Shown: positions 23,141 to 34,842, counted from the first letter of the stretch. The stretch: DNA of 36,691 bases from Salpingoeca rosetta (GCF_000188695.1 NW_004754900.1:2463-39153); one strand, 5' to 3'. The notes: a model not told the origin generated them from the sequence alone. Numbers and translations are program-made.

Positions 23141-24102
23141 CACCACCAGCAGACATCGCTCCCAGCGCCACACAAAACGTGTGTGTGTGTCTATGTGGGT
23201 ATGTGTGTATGTGTGTGTGTGTGTGTGTGTGTATGTGTGTGATTGAATTCATTTGCACTCGTTGCCCCTCCCGCATGTCGAAGCAACCACGCACACCGAC
23301 CACCCCTCGTCAACACAACACCATTCAACATCCCCACTGGGCTGATGCAGGGCTGCACTTGCACGTCGTGCACGACAGCTTCTCATCGTCAGTTCTCTCT
23401 TCTCTCCTTTTTTGTCTTCACACAAGTCGCATCACCCCCGCCCAGTGGAGCGCCTGCATCTTGCTCCCCACCCTCCCGTTGCACGCGTGCACACACCGAT
23501 TCCGGCCCAGCGCAGGCTCTGCTGCTGCAGCCAACCACCCACACACATCGTCACCGCAACGCCGCTTCAACCAACCGCAGCCACCGACAGCCACGGGCAT
23601 TGCACCTTTGCTGTGATTGAGTGCTGCCAGCACGTGGCCCCACCTCAACCTGCCACATCATCATCACCATCCCCGACACTGCCATGTGTGTGTGTGTGTG
23701 CATGCATGCGTATTCACGCCATCGTCAGCCACACCACGCCAACACAGCAACAGCTGCACTGCTTGCTGTCCTGCGCGGCGTTGTGGCGGTGCACTCAAGG
23801 CCCTTTTCTTTTGTCAACCAGTTTCCCGCTGCTGCTAGCTGTGCTTCTCCCTGACCATCTCAACTGCTGCTGTTTTCCGCCACCTCATCTCCTGCCAGCG
23901 AGGCATTCCACCGCGGCCACAGCCGTCACTGCACACTGCCGGTTTCAAGCAGCTCACTGCGGTGGATGCTGTTGGACCACCACACCGTTGTTGGAAGAGG
24001 GATTGGCCGTGATTGTGGCGGTTGTTGTGGTGCTGCACGCCATGACATCAACAGCGGCAGTTGACGAGGTGATGGTGTGCTTGCGCTCCTCACTGGTTGC
24101 AG
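23141..24102 (+). other. Region upstream of the importin exons, no gene recognised
   Basis: A (GT)n block lies at 23181-23240, followed by about 800 bp of mixed sequence less CA-rich than the spacer. I looked for the N-terminal HEAT repeats of importin-5 on the plus strand and did not find them. Confidence 0.5.
23181..23240. repeat. (GT)n-rich microsatellite
   Basis: GT repeat with several TATG interruptions, just downstream of the unknown two-exon gene. Confidence 0.85.
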
Positions 24103-24697
24103 CGGCAGCAAGGGGGCGGCCATCGTGTTTCTGGTTCGCATGCATGTGCTGGCCAACGTGGCGCAGGAGCGGTTCAAGGACTACGACAACGATTCTGTGC
24201 CGTTCATGAAGAACATTCTCCAACACTCAAACGACAGGCAATACCGCATGCTGCGCGGCCTGATGGGCGTGTTTGTTTGCAAGGACATGTTTGCGCCGGA
24301 TGCACACGAGCTCATGCGCGTTATGCAAGCCAGCGCCGCCCAGATTGAGGAGGAGGATCCACAATCCACATACATCCACACAAGGTGCGCTCAAGGCCAA
24401 GAGAGAGAGGGGGGGTGTGCGCGTGTGAGTGTGTGAGTGTGTGTCTGTGTCTGTGTGTGTGTCTGTGTGTGAACATGTCGCTTCGTCGCTTCTCTCCTTT
24501 CTCCACTTTCGGCTTGCCAAACCTCACCGCCACCCCTTGTCGTCCTGCCGCGTTCAGGCTGTTGAGTCGCTGCTCGCTGTGATCCAGGGCTCCCGGCTCC
24601 CGCGAATCGCCCAACTCCAGCGCGACCGAGAACTGCATCTCCGCCTTTGTCAAGATTGCACACAACCCAGCACACGGCCTCTCAAAGGTGTGTGTGG

Positions 24698-24763
<66 letters not shown>

Positions 24764-24992
24764 TGCTACACTCCTTCTTCGCTGTCCTTTGCGTTGGTTG
24801 TTTGCTCTTGTTGTCACGTTGTCGTCGCTTTTTCTTTAACCTCCTCATCCACCCATCCACCACCAACCCTTGCACAGATGAGATGCTGACACATCTGCTT
24901 GACTGGCTGTCTATTACAGAAGACGACGATGAAGCAAAGTACATCTTCACATACCTCGTCGAGGTCCTCCAAGCGTGAGTGCTACGACTGTG

Positions 24993-25060
<68 letters not shown>

Positions 25061-25608
25061 ATGGCCTGGTCGTGCTGCATGTGTCGGTGGTGTGCTCTGC
25101 CGCCTGTCGTTCTTGTTCGCGACTGACTCTCCCGTTCCCCCTCCCATTGCTTCCTGTACCTCCCTCTCCTTCCTTTTGTTGTTGCTTCTGTAGGCAAGAT
25201 CCACGCGAGACTGCGCCTGAGAGCCCGGTGAAGATTGTGCGGGCGTTTGTTTGTGCAGGTGATTGGCACCCCCGCGGCCGCCGTCGACGAGCCCCACTGC
25301 CAGGGCATGTACACAGCCTCATGGTGCGTGGGTTGTGTTGTGTGTGATTTATGTGATGTGTGTGTGTGTGTGTGTTTGCTGCCTCGAAGATGCGCGACTG
25401 TCGTGTACTTCGTGTACTTTCCCATCGTCTTCCTCCCTCTTCCTCCCTGCTCCTTCTTCCACTCCTCATTCTCACACCCTCGTGTCGTTTCCTCTCGTAG
25501 AATATGCAGGATTCGCCTGCCCACGGCGTGTTGAGGTATTTGATGCAGGACCCCGAGGTGCACACCCGCGTGCAGCGCGCTGTTGAGGCACTTGGCTCGT
25601 CCGCGTAG
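24103..25608 (+). CDS. IPO5: Importin-5 (RanBP5/Kap121) family karyopherin, 3' part, internally deleted
   Basis: Five exons encode the C-terminal part of a karyopherin-beta of the importin-5 family, HEAT-repeat receptors that carry cargo into the nucleus under Ran control. Exons: 24103-24384, 24588-24687, 24883-24974 (or from 24878), 25194-25323, 25501-25608 (TAG). Diagnostic stretches are LANVAQERFKDYDND, MLRG, EEDPQSTYI, then SSATENCISAFVKIAHNP, MLTHLLDWLSITEDDDEA and YLVEVLQA. They align, as I remember the family, with the AEEKF/LLRG/DDDPQISY segment and then the NATENCISAVGKI and LPHWLSWLPLHEDKEEA segments of animal importin-5. About 340 residues between these two segments are absent, as are about 9 residues after MLRG and the whole N-terminal half. 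It could be a relic, a rearranged copy or an assembly collapse. Confidence 0.75.
24690..24761. repeat. (GT)n microsatellite at an importin donor
   Basis: The GT run starts at the donor directly after the exon ending at 24687, interrupted only by one GGTT. Confidence 0.93.
24995..25059. repeat. (GT)n microsatellite near an importin donor
   Basis: Starts about 20 nt after the donor GTGAGT at 24975. Confidence 0.93.
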
Positions 25609-26874
25609 TCACCATGTTGTGATGTGGCGTGTCAACTTGTGCACCAGTTTAGAGCATGGCTGAATGTCTGTCGATTCCTCATCCTCTTGTTTCCCTTTCT
25701 TGCTCTCTTCTCTTCTCTTCTTCTTCTTCTCTTCTGTTCTTCCCTTCCTTCACTCTCCCTCTCGCCTGCTTGCTTGCTTGCTTATGTCACGCCCTTCTTG
25801 TGCTTGCCTGTTGTTTCTATTGTGTGGCGCTGTGTACAGCTGAACACGTTCTTGGTGTGTTTGGTTGATGTGTGCTGCTGCTGCTGCTGTGCGTATTTGA
25901 TTCTGGCTTGCAACTGGAGGGTGTTGTTTGATGTGCAGAGGGGCTGGCTGTTGTTTGGTTGGCTTGGCTTCATGTTGCATTTGGGCACTGCTGTGTGTGT
26001 GGATGTGTGGATGTGTGTGTGTTGATGTGTGTTGGGCTGGGGGCGTTGTTTGTGGGTTGTGTGGCGGACCTGTTCTTTCCTCAGTAAATGGCTCGATGAA
26101 GATGATGAGATCCGTTGACGGTGGTGATGGTGGAGCGGCGGTGATGTTTGTGGTGTTGATGTGGCTACAGACATTGGTGTGTTGTACCAACCAGGCAAAA
26201 CCAAGCGAGGAGGGCGCGGCTGTTGTTCCTTTCGGCGACAAAGCGAGTCGGGTCGTTGCTGGCTGGCTGGCTGGAGGCACTTCATCCTGTTTGTTTGTTG
26301 TGTTCCCGGCAACAACGAGGGCTCGAAGAGATGGTTGACGAACATCTTCCACGGAAGCGCTGGTGTGCGGATAACCTCTGTAAGGTTTTGCGAATCGTCC
26401 AATGGCTGAGTCGCAAAACAACAACACACACAAAACAAAGGAAACAAAAAGCAGCGCGTTGACTTGTCGTCGTCGGGATTATTGCAACTTTACCGCAGGC
26501 GCTCGCTAAATTCCCAATGTTTTTTGCTTCTACAGTTTCGGAATTTGCATGTGTCAAGGCAGCGCAAAGGCGGCGCAGCCGCCGGTTAGGGAAAACCCTG
26601 TGCGACAAATCTGGTTCGGGTAGCGCAGCGATGCGGGAGCGAGCGTAGCGGTTAGCGGGGGTAGGGCTTCACAGCATGCGATTTGATGGTTAGTGGACGC
26701 GCCTCGAGCTTTTGCGCGTGGTCACGAACCGGCAATGCTCACTTCGCAACCGTAGTTTAGCAATGGTCACCGGTAATATTTTTTAAAACCCTGTCGTCGT
26801 CCATTTGTCGTTGTCTTCTTCCAGCTCACGAGCACGTCACAACAAGCCACAAGGAGAAAAGACGACGCGCCGCC
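25609..26874 (+). other. Importin 3' flank and ROCO upstream region
   Basis: The first part (to about 26060) is T/G-rich with a few short repeats. The part from about 26440 to 26874 is different: G+C-rich, without CA/GT runs, and likely to contain the ROCO promoter. A 227-codon minus ORF (25750-26433) and overlapping ORFs in other frames exist here, but none looks like a known protein. No AATAAA polyadenylation signal was seen directly after the importin stop. Confidence 0.5.
26774..26788 (+). promoter_or_regulatory. AT-rich, TATA-like element upstream of the ROCO gene
   Basis: TAATATTTTTTAAAA is an isolated AT-rich patch about 87 bp before the ROCO ATG, inside a G+C-rich island. Its position suits a core promoter element, but this is inference only. 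Confidence 0.3.
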
Positions 26875-29800
26875 ATGTCCGGCGGAGAGAAGAGAGCGAG
26901 GGAGGAGGTGGAGGCGTTGCTGGCGCAGACGAAGCTGAAGGATGGGGTGAAGAACAAGATCAGGGCCATCGCCAACAACACGTGTGGGGACAATGTGGGG
27001 TGAGTGCAAAAGCAACCAAAACGACGTGTTGGAACATGCATGCATGTGTTGGACAGAAGGACACTTCTTGTGGTTGTGCTTGTGCTTATTCTTCCCCCCC
27101 CCCTCTCTCTCTCTGCTTGGCTTGTCCTTGTGTTGCAATGAGCTTGGTGTGGCTTGCTGTTGGGTGTTCACGTGTGCGTGTCCTGTCCCCTCGCACCACC
27201 TGGACACATCAACAGAGAGTGTGTGTGCGTGTGTGTTTGTGGCAGGTTGTGACTGGCACCCTCATGGTTTTGCTCTGTGTATCCTCAGTCTTCTTGCTCA
27301 TTTCATGACACACACCATTTGAAATTACAGCTTGAATAATGCTCGCCTCGGCGTCATTGGGGCGCGTGCGGTGGCCGAGGCGCTCAAGGACAACACCTGC
27401 CTCAAACGACTCTAGTGCGTGGTGATGATGAATCTGCATCGTGTGACATGCATGGTTGATTGGGGTGGCGGTGTTGCACGTTGCATCCCTTTCTCCTCCC
27501 CTGCTTGCGCATGTTTGGACGTGTGTTCACCGTCGCTCCCTGCGGTTCTTGTGTGTCTGCACAGCCTGCACAACAATTCCATCGGCCCTGAGGGCGCCGT
27601 GGCGTTGGCGGAGATGCTGAAGCACAACACGGCCCTCACATGGCTCAGGTGAGTGTGTGTACACGCACACATGCACATGTATGCTGCGTCACTGCCGCTG
27701 CACCTTATCACGTGCACATGTGTGGATTGATGACTGTGTTGCCACCCACAACAATCATCACTCACGCACTCACTCTTCCTCATCCATGCGGCATCATTGC
27801 CCTGTGTGGCATCATCCAATTTTGACAGCCTGGGAGACAACTCCATCGGCGGCCAGGGCGCTGTGGTGTTGGCGGAGATGCTGAAGCACAACACGGCCCT
27901 CACATGGCTCAGGTGAGTGTGTACACGCACACATGCACATGTATGCTGCGTCACTGCCGCTGCACCTTATCACGTGCACATGTGCCCATGTGTGGATTGA
28001 TGACTGTGTTGCCACCCACAACAATCATCATCACGCACGCACGCACTCACTCTTCCTCACCCATGTGGCATCATCGCCCTGTGTGGCATCCACCATACCG
28101 TCTTGACAGCCTGTACAACAACTCCATCGGCGATGAGGGCGCCGTGGCGTTGGCGGAGATGCTGGAGCACAACACGACCCTCGAAACACTCGAGTGAGTG
28201 TGTACACGCACACATGCACATGTATGCTGCGCCACTGCCGTTGCACCTTATCACGTGCACATGTGCCCATGTGTGGATTGATGACTGTGTTGCCACCCAC
28301 AACAATCATCATCACGCACGCACGCACTCACTCTTCCTCACCCATGTGGCATCATCCCCCTGTGTGGCATCCACCACATCATCTTGACAGCCTGTGGGAC
28401 AATTCCATCGGCGATGAGGGCGCCGTGGCGTTGGCGGAGATGCTGAAGCACAACACGACCCTCGAAAAACTCAAGTGAGTGTGTACACGCACACATGCAC
28501 ATGTATGCTGCGTCACTGCCGCTGCACCTTTATCACGTGCCCATGTGTGGATTGATGACTGTGTTGCCATCCACAGCAATCATCATCACTCACTCACGCA
28601 CTTCCTCACCCATGTGGCATCATCCCCCTGTGTGGCATCCACCACATCATCTTGACAGCCTGTGGGACAATTCCATCGGCGATGAGGGCGCCGTGGCGTT
28701 GGCGAAGGTGCTGAAGCACAACACGACCCTCGAAATACTCAAGTGAGTGGAAGCTCCTCTTTGCAATGTGTGTCTTTATGCGCTGCCTCTGCAGTACACA
28801 TGTGCAGATCAAGGCACCGCAAGCCACCCACGATGTCTCTGCGACATGTTTGTCCAACTAACCAACAAATGCTTCCATCCTTCACCTGTGCCACAAGCGC
28901 TGCCACATCCTGTGCAATTTGCATTTGCCCCCTTTGCTTCCGCCATTGTGACTTCAATGTCGTAGGACCTGATGTGCGAGCGAGTACGCGTGCACGTGAT
29001 CCATCTGCAACCCACTTTCATCCATGACACTGACACGTGTTGCTTGCCCACCCGTTCCCCTGCTCTTCCAACATGTATTTCTTGCCACTTGCAGCTTGAC
29101 CAAGAACTCCATCACCCCGGTTGGCGGTGCGGCGCTGGGTGCCGCACTGGACCAGAACCGCACGCTGAAGAAGCTTAAGTCCGTCAATTGCGTTGCGCCT
29201 GCCTCATGAACGCCTGTGTCCTGTTGTGGATTTGTGTGACCAATCACCACTCTTTGAGTGCACGCCACACTGTGTGTTCCTCTCTGCTTGCTTGCATTTC
29301 TCCACAACCCTAACCACCAACCCTCCTGACCCACGCACCGCACTTGCTGCTTGTTCCCAACCACACGCTACCACCACGTGTCCTCGTTCAGCATCGAGAG
29401 GAACTCCACCGCCACTGCCCGCGCCTTTGGTGCCGCGCTGCCCGTCGACCGAGAACTCATCACAGGGGATTGGTCAATGCGTGCTTCCACTCTAGTCGCT
29501 TGATCCCTGCTTTCTCTCGACCCTTCTCCTCACGCACACATGCTGCGTGATGCTTGCGTCCAATGTCGCGTGGGATCACAGGTTTGGCGACGATGAGGGC
29601 AACGCCGCCTTCGACGAAGCACGCAAGGAGAAGAAACGACGACACCATGAGCAACTGTTTGCTGCCTGCAGGGATGGCGACGCTCCAGCTGTCACGTCCC
29701 TCATCGAGCAGGACAATGCAGACATCAACCAACAGGACAAGCAGGTATGTTCATCATGTGTGTGTCTGGGTGTGTTTGTTGTGCCCGTATGTGACGGCGC

Positions 29801-30761
29801 TCGCTCATGGTTGCACCGGCCGTGTGTTCGTTTTCAATAGATCCTCACCACACGTGCCATGCCCCTTGCTGCCCCCACCCAACAACAGGGCGACACGCCA
29901 CTGCACGTTGCCTGCAGGCACAACCAGCCAGCCATTGTGAAGCTGCTCGTCGAGAAGGGCGCAGACACTTCCGTCAAGAATAAGAAGGTGTGCTTCGCGT
30001 CGTGTTGCTGTTTCTGAAGACGTGACACAACTGCTTCTTTGCTTTGCGCTGTGTTCTCCCCCTCTCCCTGCTTCCCTCCTTCCTCAACTCATGCGTTTTA
30101 CCTTTCCAACACACGCAGGGAGAGAGGCCCTATGATGTGGCACAGGCCGGCCACGCTGCCATCACCAGCATCCAAGGGCTGAAGCCAGGCGGCAAGCCTT
30201 CGGAGCAACCACAGCAGCAACAACCAAAACAAGAGCCACCTGCGCCCACTCCTGCCGCCGGACCGAAGCAAGAAGAACAAGCAGCGCAAGACGTGAGTGA
30301 TCAGAAGGGTGCTTGCCAGCAACGCACAAGCAAATGCATCACGTCACCCATGCCATTCCTTCATCACGCTCTCCGTGGTCTCGTATCAAGCATAATCATG
30401 ATGTCTCACACAACCGTCACCACCGCCACCAGCAGCAGCAGCCCGAGCAGGCGCGCAGGGAGCGTCTCCAGCAGCGCATGCGGGGGGTCATAGCACGCTT
30501 CAACGCGACCATGGCGGGCAGGGCCAAACTCATCTTCATTGGTCAGGGGCGCGCCGGCAAGACTTCCACGTTCCACTCACTCATGGGTCACATGTTCAAC
30601 AAGCACGAGCACTCCACGCATGGCGCCGCCTCAACCGACCTCGCCGTCATTGTCGAATCAATGGACGTTCACGACTGGCAGGTGTGTGAGTGAAGCTGAT
30701 GCGAGCATGTGATGTGTGCGACGATGGGTGTGAAGCGAGGTGGTGGTTGACACGATCATCC

Positions 30762-30817
<56 letters not shown>

Positions 30818-31369
30818 CCTTTGCAGGAGCTGGATGCGGAAATCTCTGAGTTGATGCGCAGTCTCTGCGGCACAGCGCTGGCGCAGGAATCTGGCGTGGA
30901 CTTGCAGATGAAGCAGGCGATGATGAAGGCGAAGGCCGACTTGGAGAGCCGCGTTGCCCAACACCAACAGCAACAGCGGCAACAAGAAGCCGAGAAGGCA
31001 GAGAAGGCGACGGGTTCAAAGTCGAAGAAGGAGCAGTTACAGAATTCAAAGGAGACGCGGTCACGGCCATCCTCCCGCACGTCGACATCGACGGTCCCAA
31101 AGCCCAGCAAGGCATCTCATGACTCAGCATCTGCGCCCACGAAGCAGGCCACCCTAAACCCTTCCAGCCAAAGTGATGCTGCTGCGCGTGACAACAGCAG
31201 CAGCACCACGCCCGGCATGTCTGCTGAGGAAATGGAGAAAGCGATCAAGGAATTCAACGTGGACGCCGTCATGGGCGAGGGCAAAGCGCGGGTCACGTTC
31301 AAGATCTTTGACCTGGGTGGCCAGTCCACCTTCTACATCTTCCACCCTTTCTTCCTCACAAAGTGGGTC

Positions 31370-31421
<52 letters not shown>

Positions 31422-34400
31422 TGTGTGTATGTGTGTGTGTGTGTGTGTGTGTGCCTGTGTGTGTGCGTTTGTCTGCTTGCAGTCCCTCCACCACCTCTCA
31501 TTCATTCACCTCTCCCTTCATCACCCCACCCACCCAACAGGTACGCGGTGTACCTGCTGGTGTTCTCGATGGAGGACCTGCTGCACCAAGACGAGAGCAA
31601 GCGGACAGAGGCGTGGGAATTTATGGAGCACTGGCTCTCCTCCCTCCACCTCCACGCCAAGGGCGCACCCGTCCTCATCGTCGGCACCTTCGCTGATGTG
31701 GTCAGCAAGCGGAAGCAACATGAGCAGATCTCACGTGACATTTACAGTCGCCTGCGCCACAATCCCGCCTTCCCTGGCGTCATCCACAACGACAAGCACG
31801 GCCTGTGGTTCTGGCCCGTTGACAACACCAAGTCCATCCACGACTCCATGATCCAGGACCTGCGCCAAACCATCTCCTCCACAGCACTGGCGCAGGAATA
31901 CGTGAGTCAGGAGGTCGCTGTGCCATACCTCCACCTCTACGACAAGCTCAACGCCATTGCCCGCGACGAGGAGCGGCCGCTGCTCGCGTTTGACAAGGTG
32001 GTGGCGATTGCACGCACATGTGGGCTGCGTACACGTGAGGAGACGAGGGCGTGCCTCCAGTTCCTGCACCTGTACTCGATGGCGTTGTACTACGACCACG
32101 TGCCTGGCATGGAGGATTTCGTGATCCTGAGTCCACAGTGGGCTGTGGACACGATGACGCGCGTTATCCGTAACTTTGACCTGCATCACGATGTGCGTGA
32201 TGGCGAGGCGAGGGCCGTTGGCGCGCAGCTGTGGGACGACCTCGTTGACCGCGGCATCCTGCACCGTCACCTGCTCGACGTGTTGTGGAACGGCGTGGAC
32301 AACAACTTGGTGATGCCGTTCCTGCACCTGATGATGCAATACGGGCTGTGCATTGAGTATTCCCCACCCAAGCTGGTCGACAGCCGCACGGCACTTGCCC
32401 GCACCAACTCCGGCCACGGTGACAACGATGCGAGCGAGAGTGATGAACAACAACAACAACACAAGCACCAGCAGTACCTGGTTCCAGCCATTCTGCCGAT
32501 GACCATCTGCCACAGCAGCAGCACGATGGCATCCGTGTCGCTGAGCACGACAGCAGCGCAGCGAATCAACCCATATCTTGGGTACGAGGAGAAGACCGCA
32601 TTTGTTGCCTTCAGCCTGAAGCAATTCAAGCGAAGTGCGAGCGTGCAAGTTGAAAATGCACAGCACGCATCGTTCCTGCCCGAGGGGCTGTTTACAATCG
32701 TGTTGGCTCATGTGCTGGCGCATGCACAGCACGGCGCATCGCAGGAACCCAAGCTGAGCCGCACCCATGCCATCTGCTTCATGGAGTCGACTAAGCTTGA
32801 ACTGCAGCTTGTGCCGGCTGTTGGCGGCATCAAGATGAAGATCACGAGTGCGCAGCCACGCGCCATGCTGCACATGCTGCACACCATGATCAGCGAGGCC
32901 GCCAGAGAGCATTACCCAAGCCTGATGAGCAGCCTCCTGCTGCCATTTGACGACAAGACGCTGCTGTTCTTTGAGGATGTGCTGCACCACCACAAGAGCA
33001 AGCAGGACATGTGGGTAGACGAACAGCTGCTGTCACCCGATGACCTGATCGCCAAGTATGGCCGTCTCTTGCCCGTTCTCGGCCTGCAGGACAAGTACGA
33101 CGTCTTCATCAGCTACAGGTGAGTTGTGTGTGTGTATGAGTGTGTGTGTATGTGTATGGCGCGTGTATGTGTATGTGTGTGTGCCAGTATCTGTCTGTCA
33201 CTTCCACCCACTAGCCACAACTACTGCATGTAGCTTCCCCTCATCTCATCACTACCGACTCCAACCCCCCCCCCCTCCCGCAACCACACCCTCAGGCAAC
33301 GCGCCAGCAGTGGGCTGGTGATGGCGCTGCATCCGCGCTTGGAGCAGCGCAACCTGGTCGCGTTTCTGGACGCCAACAACCTGGAGACGGGCCTCAACTT
33401 CAAGCTGTCGTTCATGACGGCGATTGGGCTGAGCCTGGTGGCCTGCCCCATCGTCTCTGCTGCCACCATCATGCAGATGAGGCAGCTGCAGCACAGCGAC
33501 TACTGCGACAACGTGCTGCTGGAGTGGATGACGATGCTGGCGCTGCGCGAGTACCAACGGGCGCACGAGGAAGATGAGGAGCAGCAACACGCCAAGATCC
33601 GCCTTCGCCGCGTCGTGCCCGTGATTGTTGGCAGCGCGTGGCACAATGTGAACGACAGCAGCATGAGCAAGGCTGAGGTGAGCGAGTACGACTCGTTTGA
33701 CCGACTGAAGCGGCTGGCAATGAAGTTGCCGGATGCTGTGAGCAAAGAGACGGCAGCCGCGCTCGATCAGTACTTTTCACAGGTGCTGCGCCTGCCACCA
33801 CCCCAGCAACACAAAACCGTGCGTGAGATTGTGCTGTCGCTCTTTGACATTGACGCCGTGGTTGCATTGGACGCCGCTGTGGACCGCACGTCGCAGCTGC
33901 GCGACATCGCGGAGAAGGTGCGCCAGGTCGTCGCTTCTGCCAGGAGTGCAGAACAAGCAACGCAGGGGCCAGCAACAACTGCACGTCGTTCCACGCAAGT
34001 GCAAGTATGTTTGAGTGTGAGTGTGGGTTTGTGGGTTTGAGTGTGAGTGTGAGTGTGAGTGTGGGTGCATGCATGCAGGCGAACTCTCTTCCTCTTCATC
34101 TTCCACTAGACGCTCACGCTGTGATTCACCCCCCTCACTCACATATCTTACAGTCCTCGTTGTCGCTCTCGTCCACCTCCGCGACAACTCCTGTTACACC
34201 ACCACCTGCCACCCCATCTTCCTCCTCCCCCTCCTCATCGCCATTCGAGCCAGAGCTCATTCAATGGCTCAACCGCCACTCGCTGCTGTCGCACGTCGAG
34301 TCGGCGCTGATAGAGCACGGCATTGACTCGTTGGAAGTGCTGGTGGCTCTCGTACATGAGGGCGACTTGACAAAGCAGACGCTTCGGTCCTCCGGTGTGT

Positions 34401-34468
34401 CAATGGGTCCCGCCATGAAGCTGGTGCGAGAGGCAAAGAAGTACAAGGTGGACGTAAGCTCAGCGTAG
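26875..34468 (+). CDS. LRR-ankyrin-Roc-COR-TIR-SAM protein (ROCO family sensor), 1538 aa
   Basis: Intact 17-exon gene: 26875-26999, 27331-27414, 27565-27648, 27829-27912, 28110-28193, 28391-28474, 28659-28742, 29095-29178, 29392-29472, 29582-29744, 29889-29987, 30119-30292, 30433-30681, 30827-31362, 31541-33118, 33296-34004, 34154-34468. All junctions are GT-AG and in phase, giving 1538 residues. Domains: eight 27-28-residue leucine-rich repeats of ribonuclease-inhibitor/NLR style (about 42-265); ankyrin repeats (about 290-385, GDTPLHVAC); Pro/Gln linker; Roc GTPase with P-loop GQGRAGKT (447-454), DLGGQ (655-659) and TFAD (721-724); COR (about 740-1180, FVILSPQWAVDTM); TIR (about 1188-1380, KYDVFISYR, FLDANNLETG, CDNVLLEW with candidate catalytic Glu1274); Ser/Pro linker; SAM (about 1466-1532). 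Inferred role: repeats sense a ligand, Roc-COR switches and dimerises, TIR acts as NAD-cleaving or scaffold effector, SAM oligomerises. The start has a CGCCGCC context before the ATG. No kinase domain, unlike LRRK2. Confidence 0.93.
27565..28742 (+). repeat. Tandem exon-intron duplicons encoding LRRs
   Basis: Five copies of a unit made of one 84-nt exon plus its downstream intron. Exon starts are 27565, 27829, 28110, 28391 and 28659, giving spacings of 264, 281, 281 and 268. Introns between copies are near identical (GTGAGTGTGTACACGCACAC at the donor side, CTTGACAG at the acceptor). All exons have the same phase, so each added unit adds exactly 28 residues (one LRR) without breaking the frame. 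The high intron identity shows recent duplication or gene conversion. Confidence 0.92.
30767..30816. repeat. (CA)n microsatellite in ROCO intron 13
   Basis: Sense-strand CA run ending about 10 nt before the acceptor at 30826. It is one of two acceptor-side CA runs seen; the other borders the gap in the GT47 gene. Confidence 0.93.
31372..31471. repeat. (GT)n/(GC)-interrupted microsatellite in ROCO intron 14
   Basis: GT run with GCGTGC interruptions, starting about 9 nt after the donor GTGGGT at 31363. It lies between the exons encoding the Roc G3 and G4 motifs. Confidence 0.93.
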
Positions 34469-34773
34469 CGCTTGGCCACTTGACCCATGGCATCTCCTTT
34501 CTCTTCCTTTCACCACCGTCCATTTTGTGGCTTCTGTTCTCTCCTCCAGTCCTGTCATTGTGGTGCTGTTGTTACATTGCGCTCATTACCCACTGTTCTG
34601 TTCACACGCACGCCAGTTGTGGTTTCCTCGTTGCTGCTCCCTTGTTTTCGCTCCCCCCTTGTTGCTGTTGTTGTGTATGACGCATGTGTGCATAGGTCTA
34701 CCCTTTGTGGTATGACTCTGCTTGGTTTCATGATACACGCGTATGCAGCCGGTGGAACGGTTTCGCGAAACAT

Positions 34774-34842
<69 letters not shown>

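Noticed and set aside
25750..26433. 227-codon minus-strand ORF in the importin 3' flank
   Set aside because: No recognisable motif. A similar-length ORF exists in an overlapping frame, and the C-terminal half is His/Thr/Gln repeat-like.
26586..26591. TTAGGG motif as a telomere remnant
   Set aside because: Single copy only, in a G+C-rich presumed promoter region.
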